This document shows, one piece after another, positions 31,252 to 39,249 of a DNA stretch of 40,047 nt (position 1 is its first letter; the number at the start of each line of letters is the position of its first letter). The notes beneath the pieces are model-generated. The model had not been told where the DNA came from. It worked only from the letters and a program-made list of their open reading frames with translations, and did no database searches. The translations under genes and the position numbers were made by a program. The stretch is taken from positions 1 through 40,047 of the forward strand of contig NZ_CAVK010000140.1 of the NCBI RefSeq assembly GCF_000382885.1, written 5' to 3'. Source of the DNA: Sphingobium indicum BiD32. GTDB taxonomy: Bacteria > Pseudomonadota > Alphaproteobacteria > Sphingomonadales > Sphingomonadaceae.

Positions 31252-33087
31252 ATGTCCCATCTCACCGACGAAGCGCGCGCGCCCTTTCGTGATGCGCAAC
31301 CGACCATCGCCATGGGTGACAATAGTCTGGAAGCGATCGTCGCTGCCAATCCGGCGCGCCGCACCATCCTGAAAAACGGCCTGATGGGCCTGTCGATCCT
31401 GCCGATGCTGGGCATGTTGTCCGCCTGTGGCGACGATGACGCGGGCGCCACGCCAGCCCCGACGCCCACGCCGACCCCCACCCCGACCGACAGCTATGCC
31501 ATCAACTTTGCCGGTGTTGCCGCCAACCAGAATGACACGGTCACCGTGCCGACCGGCTACACCGTTGATATCTTGCTCAAAGCCGGTGATTCGGTCGAAA
31601 CCGGCACACCCTATTCCGGCAGCTTTCCCACGCCTGCCGACGCCGAAAAATGGGCCGGTGGCAATCATGATGGCATGGAATATTTCGACCTGTCGGGCAC
31701 CGACGCCAATAGCGGCGGTCTGCTGGCGCTGAACCATGAATATCCCGACTTCAACATATTGATGTCCGGCAGCTACAATGCCGCCACCGCCACGGCCGAT
31801 CAAAAGGCGCTGGCCCTGTCGGCAGTCGGTATCTCCGTCGTCGAAATCGCCAAGGCCAGCGACGGCAAATGGGCGGTCAAGGCCGGGTCGCGCTTCAACA
31901 AGCGCTATACCGGCAACGACATCTATCGCGCGGGTGGTCCCGCCGCTGGCCTGCTGTCCAGCTCGATCAAGGGGATGCTCAACAATTGCGCGTCGGGCCG
32001 CACCCCCTGGGGCACCTATCTGACCTGCGAGGAAACCACCGACAATTATCTCGACCCGACCCAGCCTGCCGAAGATTATGGCTGGGTAGTCGAAATCGAT
32101 CCCTATCAGGAACTGGCCGCCCCGACCAAGCGCACCGCGCTTGGCCGTTTCAGCCATGAAAACACCGCCTATATGGCCAATAGCGACAATCGCGTCGCCA
32201 TCTATATGGGCGACGACACGACGCCGGGCTGCATTTATAAATTCATCCCCGACCGTGCTTTCTCCACCGCCAACCGCGCGGCCAATATCGACCTGCTCGA
32301 CTATGGTACGCTCTATGTCGCGCGCTTCAATGGCGATGGCACCGGCGAATGGCGCGCGCTCGTGCGTGGCCAGAACGGCCTGACCACCGGCGCGTCCGAT
32401 CCGGGCGATGTCAGCCAGTTCACCACCCCGCCTGCCCCCGCCACGGTGGACTTCAACAGCCAGGCCGACGTGCTGATCAACTGCCAGTCGGCCGCGCGCG
32501 TTGCCGGTGGCACGGTCATGGATCGGCCCGAATGGATCACGGTTGCGCCCGACAACAGCGCGATCTTCGTCACCCTGACCAACAATGGCAGCCGCCGCGT
32601 CACTGACCCGGCCAACCCGCGTGTCACCAACCGCCACGGCCATATCGTCAAGTTCAAGGAAGAGGGCAATTCGCCGCTCGCCACCACATTCAGCTGGGAA
32701 ATCTTCCTGCTGGCGGGCAGCCCGACCCTGGCCGACGATAATCTCAAGGGCAATATCAACGGCGACGCCTTCTCCAGCCCCGATGGCCTGCGCATCGACC
32801 CCAAGGGTCGCCTTTGGGTCCAGACCGACGCCAGCACCAGCAGTTCGACCACGTCGGTGTTCGGCAACAACTCCATGTATTATGTCGATCAGGCAACGAA
32901 GAGGTCGACCCGTTTTCTGGTGGGGCCAACCGGCTGCGAAATCACCGGCCTTGCCTATACGCCGGACCTCAAGACCTTCTTCATCAACATCCAGCATCCC
33001 ACGGGCAACTGGCCGGTCGCCGGGCAACCACCGCGCTCCTCGACCATCGTGGTCCGCCGCACGGACAGCCAACCGGTCGGTAACTGA
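31252..33087 (+). CDS. PhoX-type alkaline phosphatase (DUF839), Tat lipoprotein
   Basis: The 611-aa protein has a twin-arginine motif (RRTILK, Arg36-Arg37) followed by a hydrophobic stretch and a lipobox LSAC (Cys59). It then carries a Thr-Pro linker (PTPTPTPTPT), so it is probably a Tat-exported, lipid-anchored protein. The catalytic body shows GNHDGMEYF, LALNHEYPDF, TPWGTYLTCEET, GRFSHENTAYMANSDNRVAIYMGDD and PEWITVAPDNSAIFVTLTNN. These are hallmarks of PhoX monomeric Ca/Fe-dependent phosphatases that release phosphate from organic esters. A Pho-box-like site lies upstream, and a palindromic repeat and terminator lie downstream. Single-gene unit. Confidence 0.87.
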   Translation: MSHLTDEARAPFRDAQPTIAMGDNSLEAIVAANPARRTILKNGLMGLSILPMLGMLSACGDDDAGATPAPTPTPTPTPTDSYAINFAGVAANQNDTVTVPTGYTVDILLKAGDSVETGTPYSGSFPTPADAEKWAGGNHDGMEYFDLSGTDANSGGLLALNHEYPDFNILMSGSYNAATATADQKALALSAVGISVVEIAKASDGKWAVKAGSRFNKRYTGNDIYRAGGPAAGLLSSSIKGMLNNCASGRTPWGTYLTCEETTDNYLDPTQPAEDYGWVVEIDPYQELAAPTKRTALGRFSHENTAYMANSDNRVAIYMGDDTTPGCIYKFIPDRAFSTANRAANIDLLDYGTLYVARFNGDGTGEWRALVRGQNGLTTGASDPGDVSQFTTPPAPATVDFNSQADVLINCQSAARVAGGTVMDRPEWITVAPDNSAIFVTLTNNGSRRVTDPANPRVTNRHGHIVKFKEEGNSPLATTFSWEIFLLAGSPTLADDNLKGNINGDAFSSPDGLRIDPKGRLWVQTDASTSSSTTSVFGNNSMYYVDQATKRSTRFLVGPTGCEITGLAYTPDLKTFFINIQHPTGNWPVAGQPPRSSTIVVRRTDSQPVGN

Positions 33088-33102
33088 TCCAGCCTATATC
33101 TC

Positions 33103-33136
33103 CACCGTCATTCCGGCGTTCGCCGGAATGACGGTG
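33103..33136. repeat. Near-perfect palindromic repeat of the GTCATTCCGGC type
   Basis: A 15-bp stem (33103-33117 with 33122-33136) with CACCGTCATTCCGGC arms around GTTC. The CGTCATTCCGGCG...CGCCGGAATGACG palindrome is a dispersed intergenic element seen in many proteobacteria. It lies 16 nt after the phosphatase stop codon. Confidence 0.75.
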
Positions 33137-33178
33137 CGTATCTGGATCGGGGCGTACCAAATGGCCCGAACTAACAGC

Positions 33179-33213
33179 AAAAGGCCCGTTCCAGCAATGG
33201 AACGGGCCTTTTT
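33179..33213. terminator. Bidirectional terminator between the phosphatase gene and rpmG
   Basis: AAAAGGCCCGTTCCA (33179-33193) pairs perfectly with TGGAACGGGCCTTTT (33198-33212) around GCAA, and a further T follows. A on one side and T on the other let it act in both directions for the convergent PhoX-like gene and rpmG. Confidence 0.9.
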
Positions 33214-33262
33214 GCGTAGTTGAAAACCGATCAGGCGCGCGGGGCGCAAGCCCCGTAGCGGC

Positions 33263-33430
33263 TTACTTGATCTTGGCTTCCTTGAACTCGACATGCTTGC
33301 GCACGACCGGATCATATTTGCTGAAGCTCAGCTTTTCGGTCTTGGTGCGCGGGTTCTTCTTGGTGACGTAGAAGAAGCCGGTGTCAGCGGTGCTGACGAG
33401 GCGAATCTTGACAGTTGCTGGCTTGGCCAT
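33263..33430 (-). CDS. rpmG: 50S ribosomal protein L33
   Basis: The 55-aa protein starts [20 protein letters not shown] and contains [21 protein letters not shown] and VVRKHVEF, the full L33 pattern. It has no cysteine, so it is the zinc-independent (C-minus) form. AAGG precedes the ATG. It ends about 50 nt before a bidirectional terminator. A component of the large ribosomal subunit near the E site. Confidence 0.97.
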   Translation of the reverse strand: MAKPATVKIRLVSTADTGFFYVTKKNPRTKTEKLSFSKYDPVVRKHVEFKEAKIK

Positions 33431-33627
33431 GGCCTTATCCCCGGACGTGAATATAAAAAGTAAGAGCGGCCCGCCAAATGTCAGGACCGCCCCGTTTCAG
33501 CGGTCGCCCATGGGGCAGATTCGCAGCGCTGTCAAGGTTGGCGCGCTTGGCTGGGCCGGTTTACCCGGTCTTAACCAGACAGGCGCATCATGCCAATGGG
33601 ACGACAGGACAGGGAAGGGGCTTTCCC

Positions 33628-33954
33628 ATGCGACATGATCCGATACAGGCGATATTGGCCGACCTGATGCGACGGGTCGACGGGCTGGCGGGCCAGCGCG
33701 GTCATTTGTCGGTCGCCCGGTTGCACGATGAAGTCGACCAGATTCGCCACATCGCCCGCGCCTTTCGCCTCGATGCGGTCGAAGGGCTGGCCGGGACGCT
33801 CGAATCGGCACTCTCGCTCCATGGCCTTGGTCCGGTGGTGCTGTCCTATCTCGACCTGATGCGCGACGCGATCGCCACGGACATGCCGGTCGCCGACATC
33901 GTGCCGATCATGGCGCACCGGACGCCCGCCGCACGTCCCACCCTGCGCGCCTGA
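33628..33954 (+). CDS. Conserved-looking small hypothetical protein
   Basis: The 108-aa protein starts MRHDPIQAILADLMRRVDG at an ATG with purine-rich AGGGAAGGGG upstream; the longer in-frame reading begins in non-coding sequence. It is predicted mostly helical (LHDEVDQIRHIARAF, GLAGTLESALSLHGLG, VVLSYLDLMRDAI) with no signal peptide, membrane segment or known motif. Regular GC3-rich codon use supports coding. It is 13 bp ahead of the GDT1-like gene and may be co-transcribed. Function unknown. Confidence 0.7.
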   Translation: MRHDPIQAILADLMRRVDGLAGQRGHLSVARLHDEVDQIRHIARAFRLDAVEGLAGTLESALSLHGLGPVVLSYLDLMRDAIATDMPVADIVPIMAHRTPAARPTLRA

Positions 33955-33967
33955 ACCAGCGCCGTCG

Positions 33968-34534
33968 ATGGACGCCCTGCTGCTTGCCCTGCTCGGCTGC
34001 CTGCTCGGCGAAATCGGTGACAAGAGCCAGTTGCTCGTCCTCGCGCTCGCCGCCCGTTATCAGCGCAATGGAGCCGTGATCGCGGGCATCGTCGCCGCCG
34101 CCATCGCCAACGCCGCCATCTCCGCCACCGCAGGCGCGTGGATCGGCCCGATGCTGGGGGCGGACGCCCGGCTGCTCTTCCTTTCGCTTTCCGTGCTGTT
34201 TTTGGGAATCGGCCTGTTCTGGCCGGTGACATCGCCCGATCCGCTGGCGAACTGGCCGACCGGCGCTTTCGTCACCACGATGCTCGGCCTCTTCATCCTG
34301 GGTTTTGGCGACGGTCCGCAATTCCTGATTCTGGGCATCACGACGCACAGCGGCAATCCGGTGCTGGCGGCCGTCGGCGGCGCGATCGGCGTCATCGCCG
34401 CGTCCGTGCCCGTGGTCCTGCTGCGCGACCGGCTCTTCGCCGTCCTGCCCATCCGCGCGATCCGGCTGGGTGGCGGCATGCTGTTGCTGATCGCCGGGGG
34501 CATCATGGCCCTGTCGGCGCTGGCCCTGCTCTGA
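33968..34534 (+). CDS. GDT1/TMEM165 (UPF0016)-like membrane protein with one intact motif
   Basis: The 188-aa protein has about six membrane helices in two halves. The first half contains GEIGDKSQ (Glu15, Asp18, Lys19, Ser20), the E-x-G-D-K-S/T signature of the cation/Ca-Mn exchanger family UPF0016. In the second half the equivalent site reads GFGDGPQ, keeping Gly-Asp but lacking Glu, Lys and Ser/Thr. The family moves Mn or Ca out of the cytoplasm using both motifs, so transport here may be altered or the protein may work as a hetero- or homodimer. It follows the hypothetical gene after 13 bp. Confidence 0.82.
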   Translation: MDALLLALLGCLLGEIGDKSQLLVLALAARYQRNGAVIAGIVAAAIANAAISATAGAWIGPMLGADARLLFLSLSVLFLGIGLFWPVTSPDPLANWPTGAFVTTMLGLFILGFGDGPQFLILGITTHSGNPVLAAVGGAIGVIAASVPVVLLRDRLFAVLPIRAIRLGGGMLLLIAGGIMALSALALL

Positions 34535-34634
34535 TCGCTTTCTTTCATCAGGCTGATCGCGTTTTTCCGTGGCACCTTCCGGGCCGTTGATCATTATATG
34601 TCCGAAACCAATATCGCACCGCCCAGGAGGATAT

Positions 34635-35126
34635 ATGACCGCCGCCGATCTCAAGACCCCCACTGACCTCAAAAGCAACGCGACCAAGTCCGTGGCGCAG
34701 GCGCTCAACGGCGTGCTGGCGGACAGCTATGCGCTGTATCTCAAGACCAAGAATTTCCACTGGCATGTCTCCGGCCCGCATTTCCGCGACTATCATCTGA
34801 TGTTCGATGAACAGGCGACCGAAATCCTTGCCACCACCGACCTGATTGCCGAGCGTGTGCGCAAGACCGGCAATGTCACCCTGCGCTCGATCGGCGATAT
34901 TTCGCGCCATCAGAGCCTGACCGACAATGACGCCGAATTCGTCAGCCCCGCCGACATGCTGATGGAATTGCGCAACGACAATCTGGCGCTGGTCGAATCC
35001 TTCCGCGCGGTGAAGGCCGCCGCGACCGAAGCTGGCGACAACGCGACCGAAGGCATTGTCGACGACTGGACCGACCAGGCCGAACAGCGCGCCTGGTTCC
35101 TGTTCGAGGCGGGCCGGGGCGCGTAA
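34635..35126 (+). CDS. dps: Dps-family ferritin-like DNA-protecting protein
   Basis: The 163-aa protein starts MTAADLKTPTDLKS at an ATG with a strong CAGGAGG seven bases upstream; the frame opens earlier, at 34569, but without support. It contains LYLKTKNFHWHVSGPHF and YHLMFDEQATEI, the two ferroxidase-site segments (His; Asp/Glu), then helices ending in DDWTDQAEQRAWFLFEA. Dps forms dodecamers that oxidise and store iron and shield DNA from peroxide. It is a single gene with a palindromic repeat downstream. Confidence 0.94.
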   Translation: MTAADLKTPTDLKSNATKSVAQALNGVLADSYALYLKTKNFHWHVSGPHFRDYHLMFDEQATEILATTDLIAERVRKTGNVTLRSIGDISRHQSLTDNDAEFVSPADMLMELRNDNLALVESFRAVKAAATEAGDNATEGIVDDWTDQAEQRAWFLFEAGRGA

Positions 35127-35136
35127 GCAAAAATCG

Positions 35137-35181
35137 CGCGGAGACGCGGAGGCTCGGAGGAAAAGCCTCCGCGTCTCCGCG
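35137..35181. repeat. Long 17-bp-stem palindrome between convergent genes
   Basis: CGCGGAGACGCGGAGGC (35137-35153) pairs perfectly with its complement (35165-35181) around an 11-nt loop. There is no T-run. Elements of this GCGGAGACGCGGAGGC type are recurrent intergenic palindromes in bacteria. It may end transcription from both sides between dps and the GreA-like gene. Confidence 0.75.
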
Positions 35182-35186
35182 TAACC

Positions 35187-35657
35187 TTATTCTTCGTCGA
35201 TCAACGCGATCGCCAAAATCTCCACCGCATCCGCCTTCCCGGCAAAATCGATCATTTCGCCCACCGCCGCATCCATTATCGCGCGCGCCAGCGGGGCGGA
35301 AAAACTGATCCGCCCGTCCGCCGGATCAGCCTCATCATCGCCGACGATCGCCACCATCTTGTCCCGCCCGTTGAGCCGATAGGTCACCCGGCACCCGAAA
35401 GCGACCACATCCCCCGCCGCCACCGGCCGCAATTCCGCCGTCGCCAGCCGCGTGCGCCAGTAGCGCAGCACGCGCTTATGCTTCTTGGCATCCTCTTCGG
35501 CCATGGCGTCGCAATCGACGGCTTCCAGCGCCGCGACCTTCTCCCGCGTCAGCCGCAGTCCCCGCACCGTCACCCAGTTCGGCCCCGCCGGGATCGGCAG
35601 CTCGAACTTGGGTTCCATATGCTCATCATCGCCCTCGCGACGAAAGGCGACACTCAT
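35187..35657 (-). CDS. GreA/GreB-family transcription elongation factor-like protein
   Basis: The 156-aa protein begins with a ~50-residue polar section, followed by a helical region (LTREKVAALEAVD...AEEDAKKHKRVLRYW). The C-terminal FKBP-like Gre domain is recognisable in AAGDVVAFGCRVTYRL, MVAIVGDDEADPADGRISFSAPLARAIM and AAVGEMIDF. The Gre factors rescue backtracked RNA polymerase through an acidic coiled-coil tip; here the N-terminal coiled coil is shorter than in GreA, so it may be a Rnk/GreAB-C type regulator. It starts 3 nt after the cobT stop, making it the last gene of the cobS-cobT operon. Confidence 0.82.
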   Translation of the reverse strand: MSVAFRREGDDEHMEPKFELPIPAGPNWVTVRGLRLTREKVAALEAVDCDAMAEEDAKKHKRVLRYWRTRLATAELRPVAAGDVVAFGCRVTYRLNGRDKMVAIVGDDEADPADGRISFSAPLARAIMDAAVGEMIDFAGKADAVEILAIALIDEE

Positions 35658-35660
35658 GGC

Positions 35661-37487
35661 TCAATCTTCATCAAACAATCCGGCCAGCTGCTCCACCATC
35701 GTCCCGCCCAGCTGTTCTGCGTCCATGATCGTCACTGCGCGCTTATAGTATCGCGTCACGTCATGGCCGATGCCGATCGCGACCAGTTGCACCGGTGAGC
35801 GGTTCTCGATCCAATCGATCACCTGCCGCAAATGCCGTTCCAGATAGGTGCCGCTGTTGACCGACAGGGTCGAATCATCCACCGGCGCGCCGTCCGAAAT
35901 CACCATCAGGATGCGCCGCTCCTCATGGCGCGCGATCAACCGGCTGTGCGCCCAAAGCAGCGCCTCGCCGTCGATATTTTCCTTCAGCAGCCCTTCGCGC
36001 ATCATCAGGCCCAGATTTTTGCGCGCTCGCCGCCACGGCTCGTCGGCCTTCTTGTACACGATATGACGCAGGTCGTTGAGCCGCCCCGGCATCGGCGGTC
36101 GCCCGGCGGCCAGCCACTCCTCGCGCGCCTGTCCGCCCTTCCACGCCCGCGTGGTAAAGCCCAATATCTCCGTCTTGACCCCGCACCGCTCCAGCGTGCG
36201 CGCCATGATGTCGGCGCTGATCGCCGCGATGCTGATCGGCCGCCCGCGCATCGACCCTGAATTGTCGATCAGCAGCGTCACTACCGTGTCGCGAAATTCG
36301 GTATCGCGTTCGATCTTGTAGGTCAGCGACCGTGTGGGATCGATGATGACCCGCGCCAGCCGCGCGGCATCCAGCATCCCCTCATCCTGATCGAAATCCC
36401 AGGATCGCGATTGTTGCGCCATCAACCGCCGTTGCAGCCGGTTGGCCAGCTTGGTCACCGCCCCCTGCAGGCTGACGAGCTGCTGGTCGAGGAAGCCGCG
36501 CAACCGCACCAGTTCCTCCTCGTCGCACAGCTCGTCGGCGGTGACGATCTCGTCATGCTTGGTCGTATAGGCCTTGTAATCGAAGCCCGGCGGCAGGTCG
36601 GATATCGGCCGGTTGGGGCGGACCGGCATCATGCCTTCCTCGCCCATATCGTCCGCGCCCGCATCGCTGTCGGCGTCGAATTCGTCGCTATATTCGGTTT
36701 CGCCCTCTTCGGTGTCGCCGCCCTGATCTTCGGCGCGGGCCTCGGCATTTACATTGCTGTCGCCGGATTCCTCCTGCCCCGAATCGCCGTCCTCCGACTG
36801 TTCCTCATCCTCGTCGCCCTCATCCTGCGATTCCGGCTCGTCGGTATCGGGCGGCACATCGGCATCGATCAGCTGGAGATGTTCCAGCATCGCGGTGGTC
36901 AGCTTCTGGAACGCCCGCTGGTCATCGATCGCCAGCGCCAGCGCATCCAGATCATGCCCGGCCTTGTCCTCGATCCATTGTTCGACCATCGCGACGCCCG
37001 CCGCCACGTCTTTGGGGATCGGCTGCCCGGTCAGCCGCTCGCGCACCTTGAGCGCCAGCGCGGTGGACAGCGGCACCTCGTCGGCCGATCGCGCCCGGCG
37101 GATCGCATCGGACTTCAGCCGCAGGTCGAGCGCATGGTTGAGGTTTGCGCGCACCCCCTCCATTTGCCGCGATCCGATCGCCTCGACCCGCGCCTGCTCG
37201 ACCGCGTCGAACACGGCGCGCGCCACCGCCTCGCCCGGCGCGGACGCCGCGTGGATCTTCGCGCTATGATGCCGCAATTTCAGCGCATTGGCATCGGCAA
37301 AGCCCCGCGCCAGCGCCACCTGATCAGCCGGTAAAGTCCGCGCGGGCGTCGGCACCTTGATCGCCTTGCCCGCCAGATGCGGCGCATCGGCGGTAAAGCC
37401 CACCTCCACCTCCGCATCGCGCGCCATAGACCGCGCCGCGCCCGACAGCACGTCCTTGAAGGCATCGAGGGGGGAACGTTCGGTCAT
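35661..37487 (-). CDS. cobT: Aerobic cobaltochelatase subunit CobT
   Basis: The 608-aa protein has the CobT plan. A helical N-terminal domain ([23 protein letters not shown]) is followed by a long acidic stretch around residues 215-290 ([18 protein letters not shown]) and then [20 protein letters not shown]. The C-terminal von Willebrand A domain has the MIDAS motif [13 protein letters not shown]. With CobS it forms the AAA-type motor that drives CobN to insert cobalt into hydrogenobyrinic acid diamide in aerobic B12 synthesis. Its start overlaps the hepT stop by 4 nt. No cobN or other corrin genes are present in the window. Confidence 0.95.
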   Translation of the reverse strand: MTERSPLDAFKDVLSGAARSMARDAEVEVGFTADAPHLAGKAIKVPTPARTLPADQVALARGFADANALKLRHHSAKIHAASAPGEAVARAVFDAVEQARVEAIGSRQMEGVRANLNHALDLRLKSDAIRRARSADEVPLSTALALKVRERLTGQPIPKDVAAGVAMVEQWIEDKAGHDLDALALAIDDQRAFQKLTTAMLEHLQLIDADVPPDTDEPESQDEGDEDEEQSEDGDSGQEESGDSNVNAEARAEDQGGDTEEGETEYSDEFDADSDAGADDMGEEGMMPVRPNRPISDLPPGFDYKAYTTKHDEIVTADELCDEEELVRLRGFLDQQLVSLQGAVTKLANRLQRRLMAQQSRSWDFDQDEGMLDAARLARVIIDPTRSLTYKIERDTEFRDTVVTLLIDNSGSMRGRPISIAAISADIMARTLERCGVKTEILGFTTRAWKGGQAREEWLAAGRPPMPGRLNDLRHIVYKKADEPWRRARKNLGLMMREGLLKENIDGEALLWAHSRLIARHEERRILMVISDGAPVDDSTLSVNSGTYLERHLRQVIDWIENRSPVQLVAIGIGHDVTRYYKRAVTIMDAEQLGGTMVEQLAGLFDED

Positions 37488-37831
37488 GGCAGATCCTTGA
37501 GCGCTGCAACACAGGCTGCGCGGAGGGTGGGCAAGTCACGCCGGATCGTCGTGAAAATATAGGTCAGGTCGATATCGTCATAGGCATGGCGCAACATATT
37601 ACCCAGTCCACGGACGGATCGCGCCGGAATGGCCGGTGCAATCTCTTGCATCCGGTCCTCGCCAATCTTGACGGTCGCTTCGATGATCCGTTCCAGGCAC
37701 CGTTCACTCGCGTCGATCGTTTTACGATCCACCGCGAACGCCTCGAACGTCATCCCGGCCAGATACAGGTCGATCGCGTCGATATTCTCGCTAATGTCGG
37801 CCAGCCGTTGCGACTCTCGCCTAGAAGACAC
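37484..37831 (-). CDS. hepT: HepT-like ribonuclease toxin (DUF86), atypical active site
   Basis: The 115-aa all-helical protein fits Hep[47 protein letters not shown], then [26 protein letters not shown]. HepT toxins are HEPN-type RNases whose R-X4-6-H-X-Y motif cleaves RNA, and they are silenced when MntA adds AMP to a Tyr. Here His82-Ala-Tyr84 is present, but position H-5 is Gly77. The nearest arginines are 74 (H-8) and 81 (H-1), so the motif is not canonical. The gene overlaps its antitoxin gene by 11 nt and cobT by 4 nt. Confidence 0.85.
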   Translation of the reverse strand: MSSRRESQRLADISENIDAIDLYLAGMTFEAFAVDRKTIDASERCLERIIEATVKIGEDRMQEIAPAIPARSVRGLGNMLRHAYDDIDLTYIFTTIRRDLPTLRAACVAALKDLP

Positions 37832-38117
37832 GAATGCGGTCCCGGTCGATTTCGGCCTGAAACCGCGCCTTGCGTGTCGGTTCGCTGACGAAATCGACGC
37901 CTACGCCCAGCAGTTCGCGCACCCGTTCACCAATGCCGGCCAGTTCAAACAGACCGATGCGCCCGTCATTCACCAGTTGCGCGGCCACATCCACGTCCGA
38001 ATCCGCCCGCTGTTCGCCCCGCGCGGTCGATCCGAACAGCGACAGGCTCACCACGCCCATCGCGCGCAATTCGGCTTCATGGGCTTTGAGCCGGGCTATG
38101 GCGGTGCTGCTGTCCAT
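37821..38117 (-). CDS. mntA: MntA-type nucleotidyltransferase antitoxin
   Basis: The 98-aa protein has the minimal nucleotidyltransferase signature GSTARG (29-34) and DVD (41-43), a strict GS-X10-DxD spacing. A third acidic position is likely in VGVDFVSE. Such MNT proteins neutralise HepT by AMPylating its active-site tyrosine. It lies 38 bp after cobS and overlaps hepT, so the pair is transcribed with the cobaltochelatase genes. Confidence 0.88.
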   Translation of the reverse strand: MDSSTAIARLKAHEAELRAMGVVSLSLFGSTARGEQRADSDVDVAAQLVNDGRIGLFELAGIGERVRELLGVGVDFVSEPTRKARFQAEIDRDRIRVF

Positions 38118-38155
38118 GGTCGCAATATACCGGATCGGGCAGGCCGGAGCCAGCC

Positions 38156-39163
38156 TTACCCCGCCTTCCCCACCACGCTCTCCGGCAGATCCTTGCCGAA
38201 CACGCGCTGATAATATTCGGCCACCAGCGCCCGTTCCGCCTCATCGCATTTGTTGAGGAAGGACAGCCGGAACGCGAAGCCGACATTTTTGAATATCAGC
38301 GCGTTCTGCGCCCAGCTGATCACCGTGCGCGGCGACATGACGGTGGAAATATCGCCGTTGATGAAGCCCTGCCGCGTCAGTTCGGCGACCTTGATCATAT
38401 TCTCGACTTCCTTGCGGCCGCCCTCATGATCATATTCGCCGGACTTGGCCAGCACCACCTGCGCCTCGGTCGCGGCGGGCAGATAATTGAGCGCCACCAC
38501 CAGATTCCACCGGTCCATCTGGCCCTGGTTGATCTGCTGCGTGCCGTGATAGAGGCCGGTCGTATCGCCCAGACCCACCGTATTGGCGGTCGCGAACAGG
38601 CGGAACCAGGGGTTGGGCCTGATCACGCGATTCTGGTCGAGCAACGTCATCTTGCCGTCCGTTTCCAGCACGCGCTGGATCACGAACATCACGTCGGGAC
38701 GACCGGCATCATATTCGTCGAACACCAGGGCGACCGGCCGCTGCAACGACCAGGGGAGCAGGCCTTCCTTGAACTCGGTGACCTGCTGCCCGTCTTTCAG
38801 GACGATGGCGTCGCGCCCGACCAGGTCGATGCGGCTGATATGCGCGTCCAGATTGATGCGGATGCACGGCCATTTCAGGCGCGCGGCGACCTGTTCGATA
38901 TGGCTCGATTTGCCCGTGCCATGATAGCCCTGCACCATGACGCGGCGGTTGAAGGCGAAGCCCGCCAATATGGCCAGCGTGGTGTCCGGGTCGAACACAT
39001 AAGCGGGGTCCAGGTCCGGCACGCGCTCGTCCGCTTCGCTGAAGGCGGGGATCTGCATGTCGACGTCGATGCCGAACACATCGCGCGCGTCCACGAACCG
39101 GTCGGGCGCATCCATCAGCGTTTCGGCGCGCGTGTCGGGCTGAACGTTGGAAATATCAGTCAT
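38156..39163 (-). CDS. cobS: Aerobic cobaltochelatase subunit CobS
   Basis: The 335-aa AAA+ (MoxR-type) ATPase starts [11 protein letters not shown]. It shows [17 protein letters not shown], then Walker [16 protein letters not shown], Walker [15 protein letters not shown], sensor-type [19 protein letters not shown] and the CobS C-terminus ([14 protein letters not shown]). It forms the ring that, with CobT, energises CobN for cobalt insertion. First gene of the minus-strand cobS-mntA-hepT-cobT-greA-like series; the 86-bp gap from the Hsp70-like gene probably holds the promoter. Confidence 0.96.
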   Translation of the reverse strand: MTDISNVQPDTRAETLMDAPDRFVDARDVFGIDVDMQIPAFSEADERVPDLDPAYVFDPDTTLAILAGFAFNRRVMVQGYHGTGKSSHIEQVAARLKWPCIRINLDAHISRIDLVGRDAIVLKDGQQVTEFKEGLLPWSLQRPVALVFDEYDAGRPDVMFVIQRVLETDGKMTLLDQNRVIRPNPWFRLFATANTVGLGDTTGLYHGTQQINQGQMDRWNLVVALNYLPAATEAQVVLAKSGEYDHEGGRKEVENMIKVAELTRQGFINGDISTVMSPRTVISWAQNALIFKNVGFAFRLSFLNKCDEAERALVAEYYQRVFGKDLPESVVGKAG

Positions 39164-39249
39164 CGGGTCATCATCTTCCTGCGAGTCATGCCAGCCCTAA
39201 CCGATCCATGAAGGCCGTGTCGATAGAGTGGGGGCAAGGATGCGCCGGA

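Noticed and set aside
31168..33072. 634-aa minus-strand frame opposite the PhoX-like gene
   Set aside because: Antisense shadow; the plus frame has the Tat signal, lipobox and PhoX motifs.
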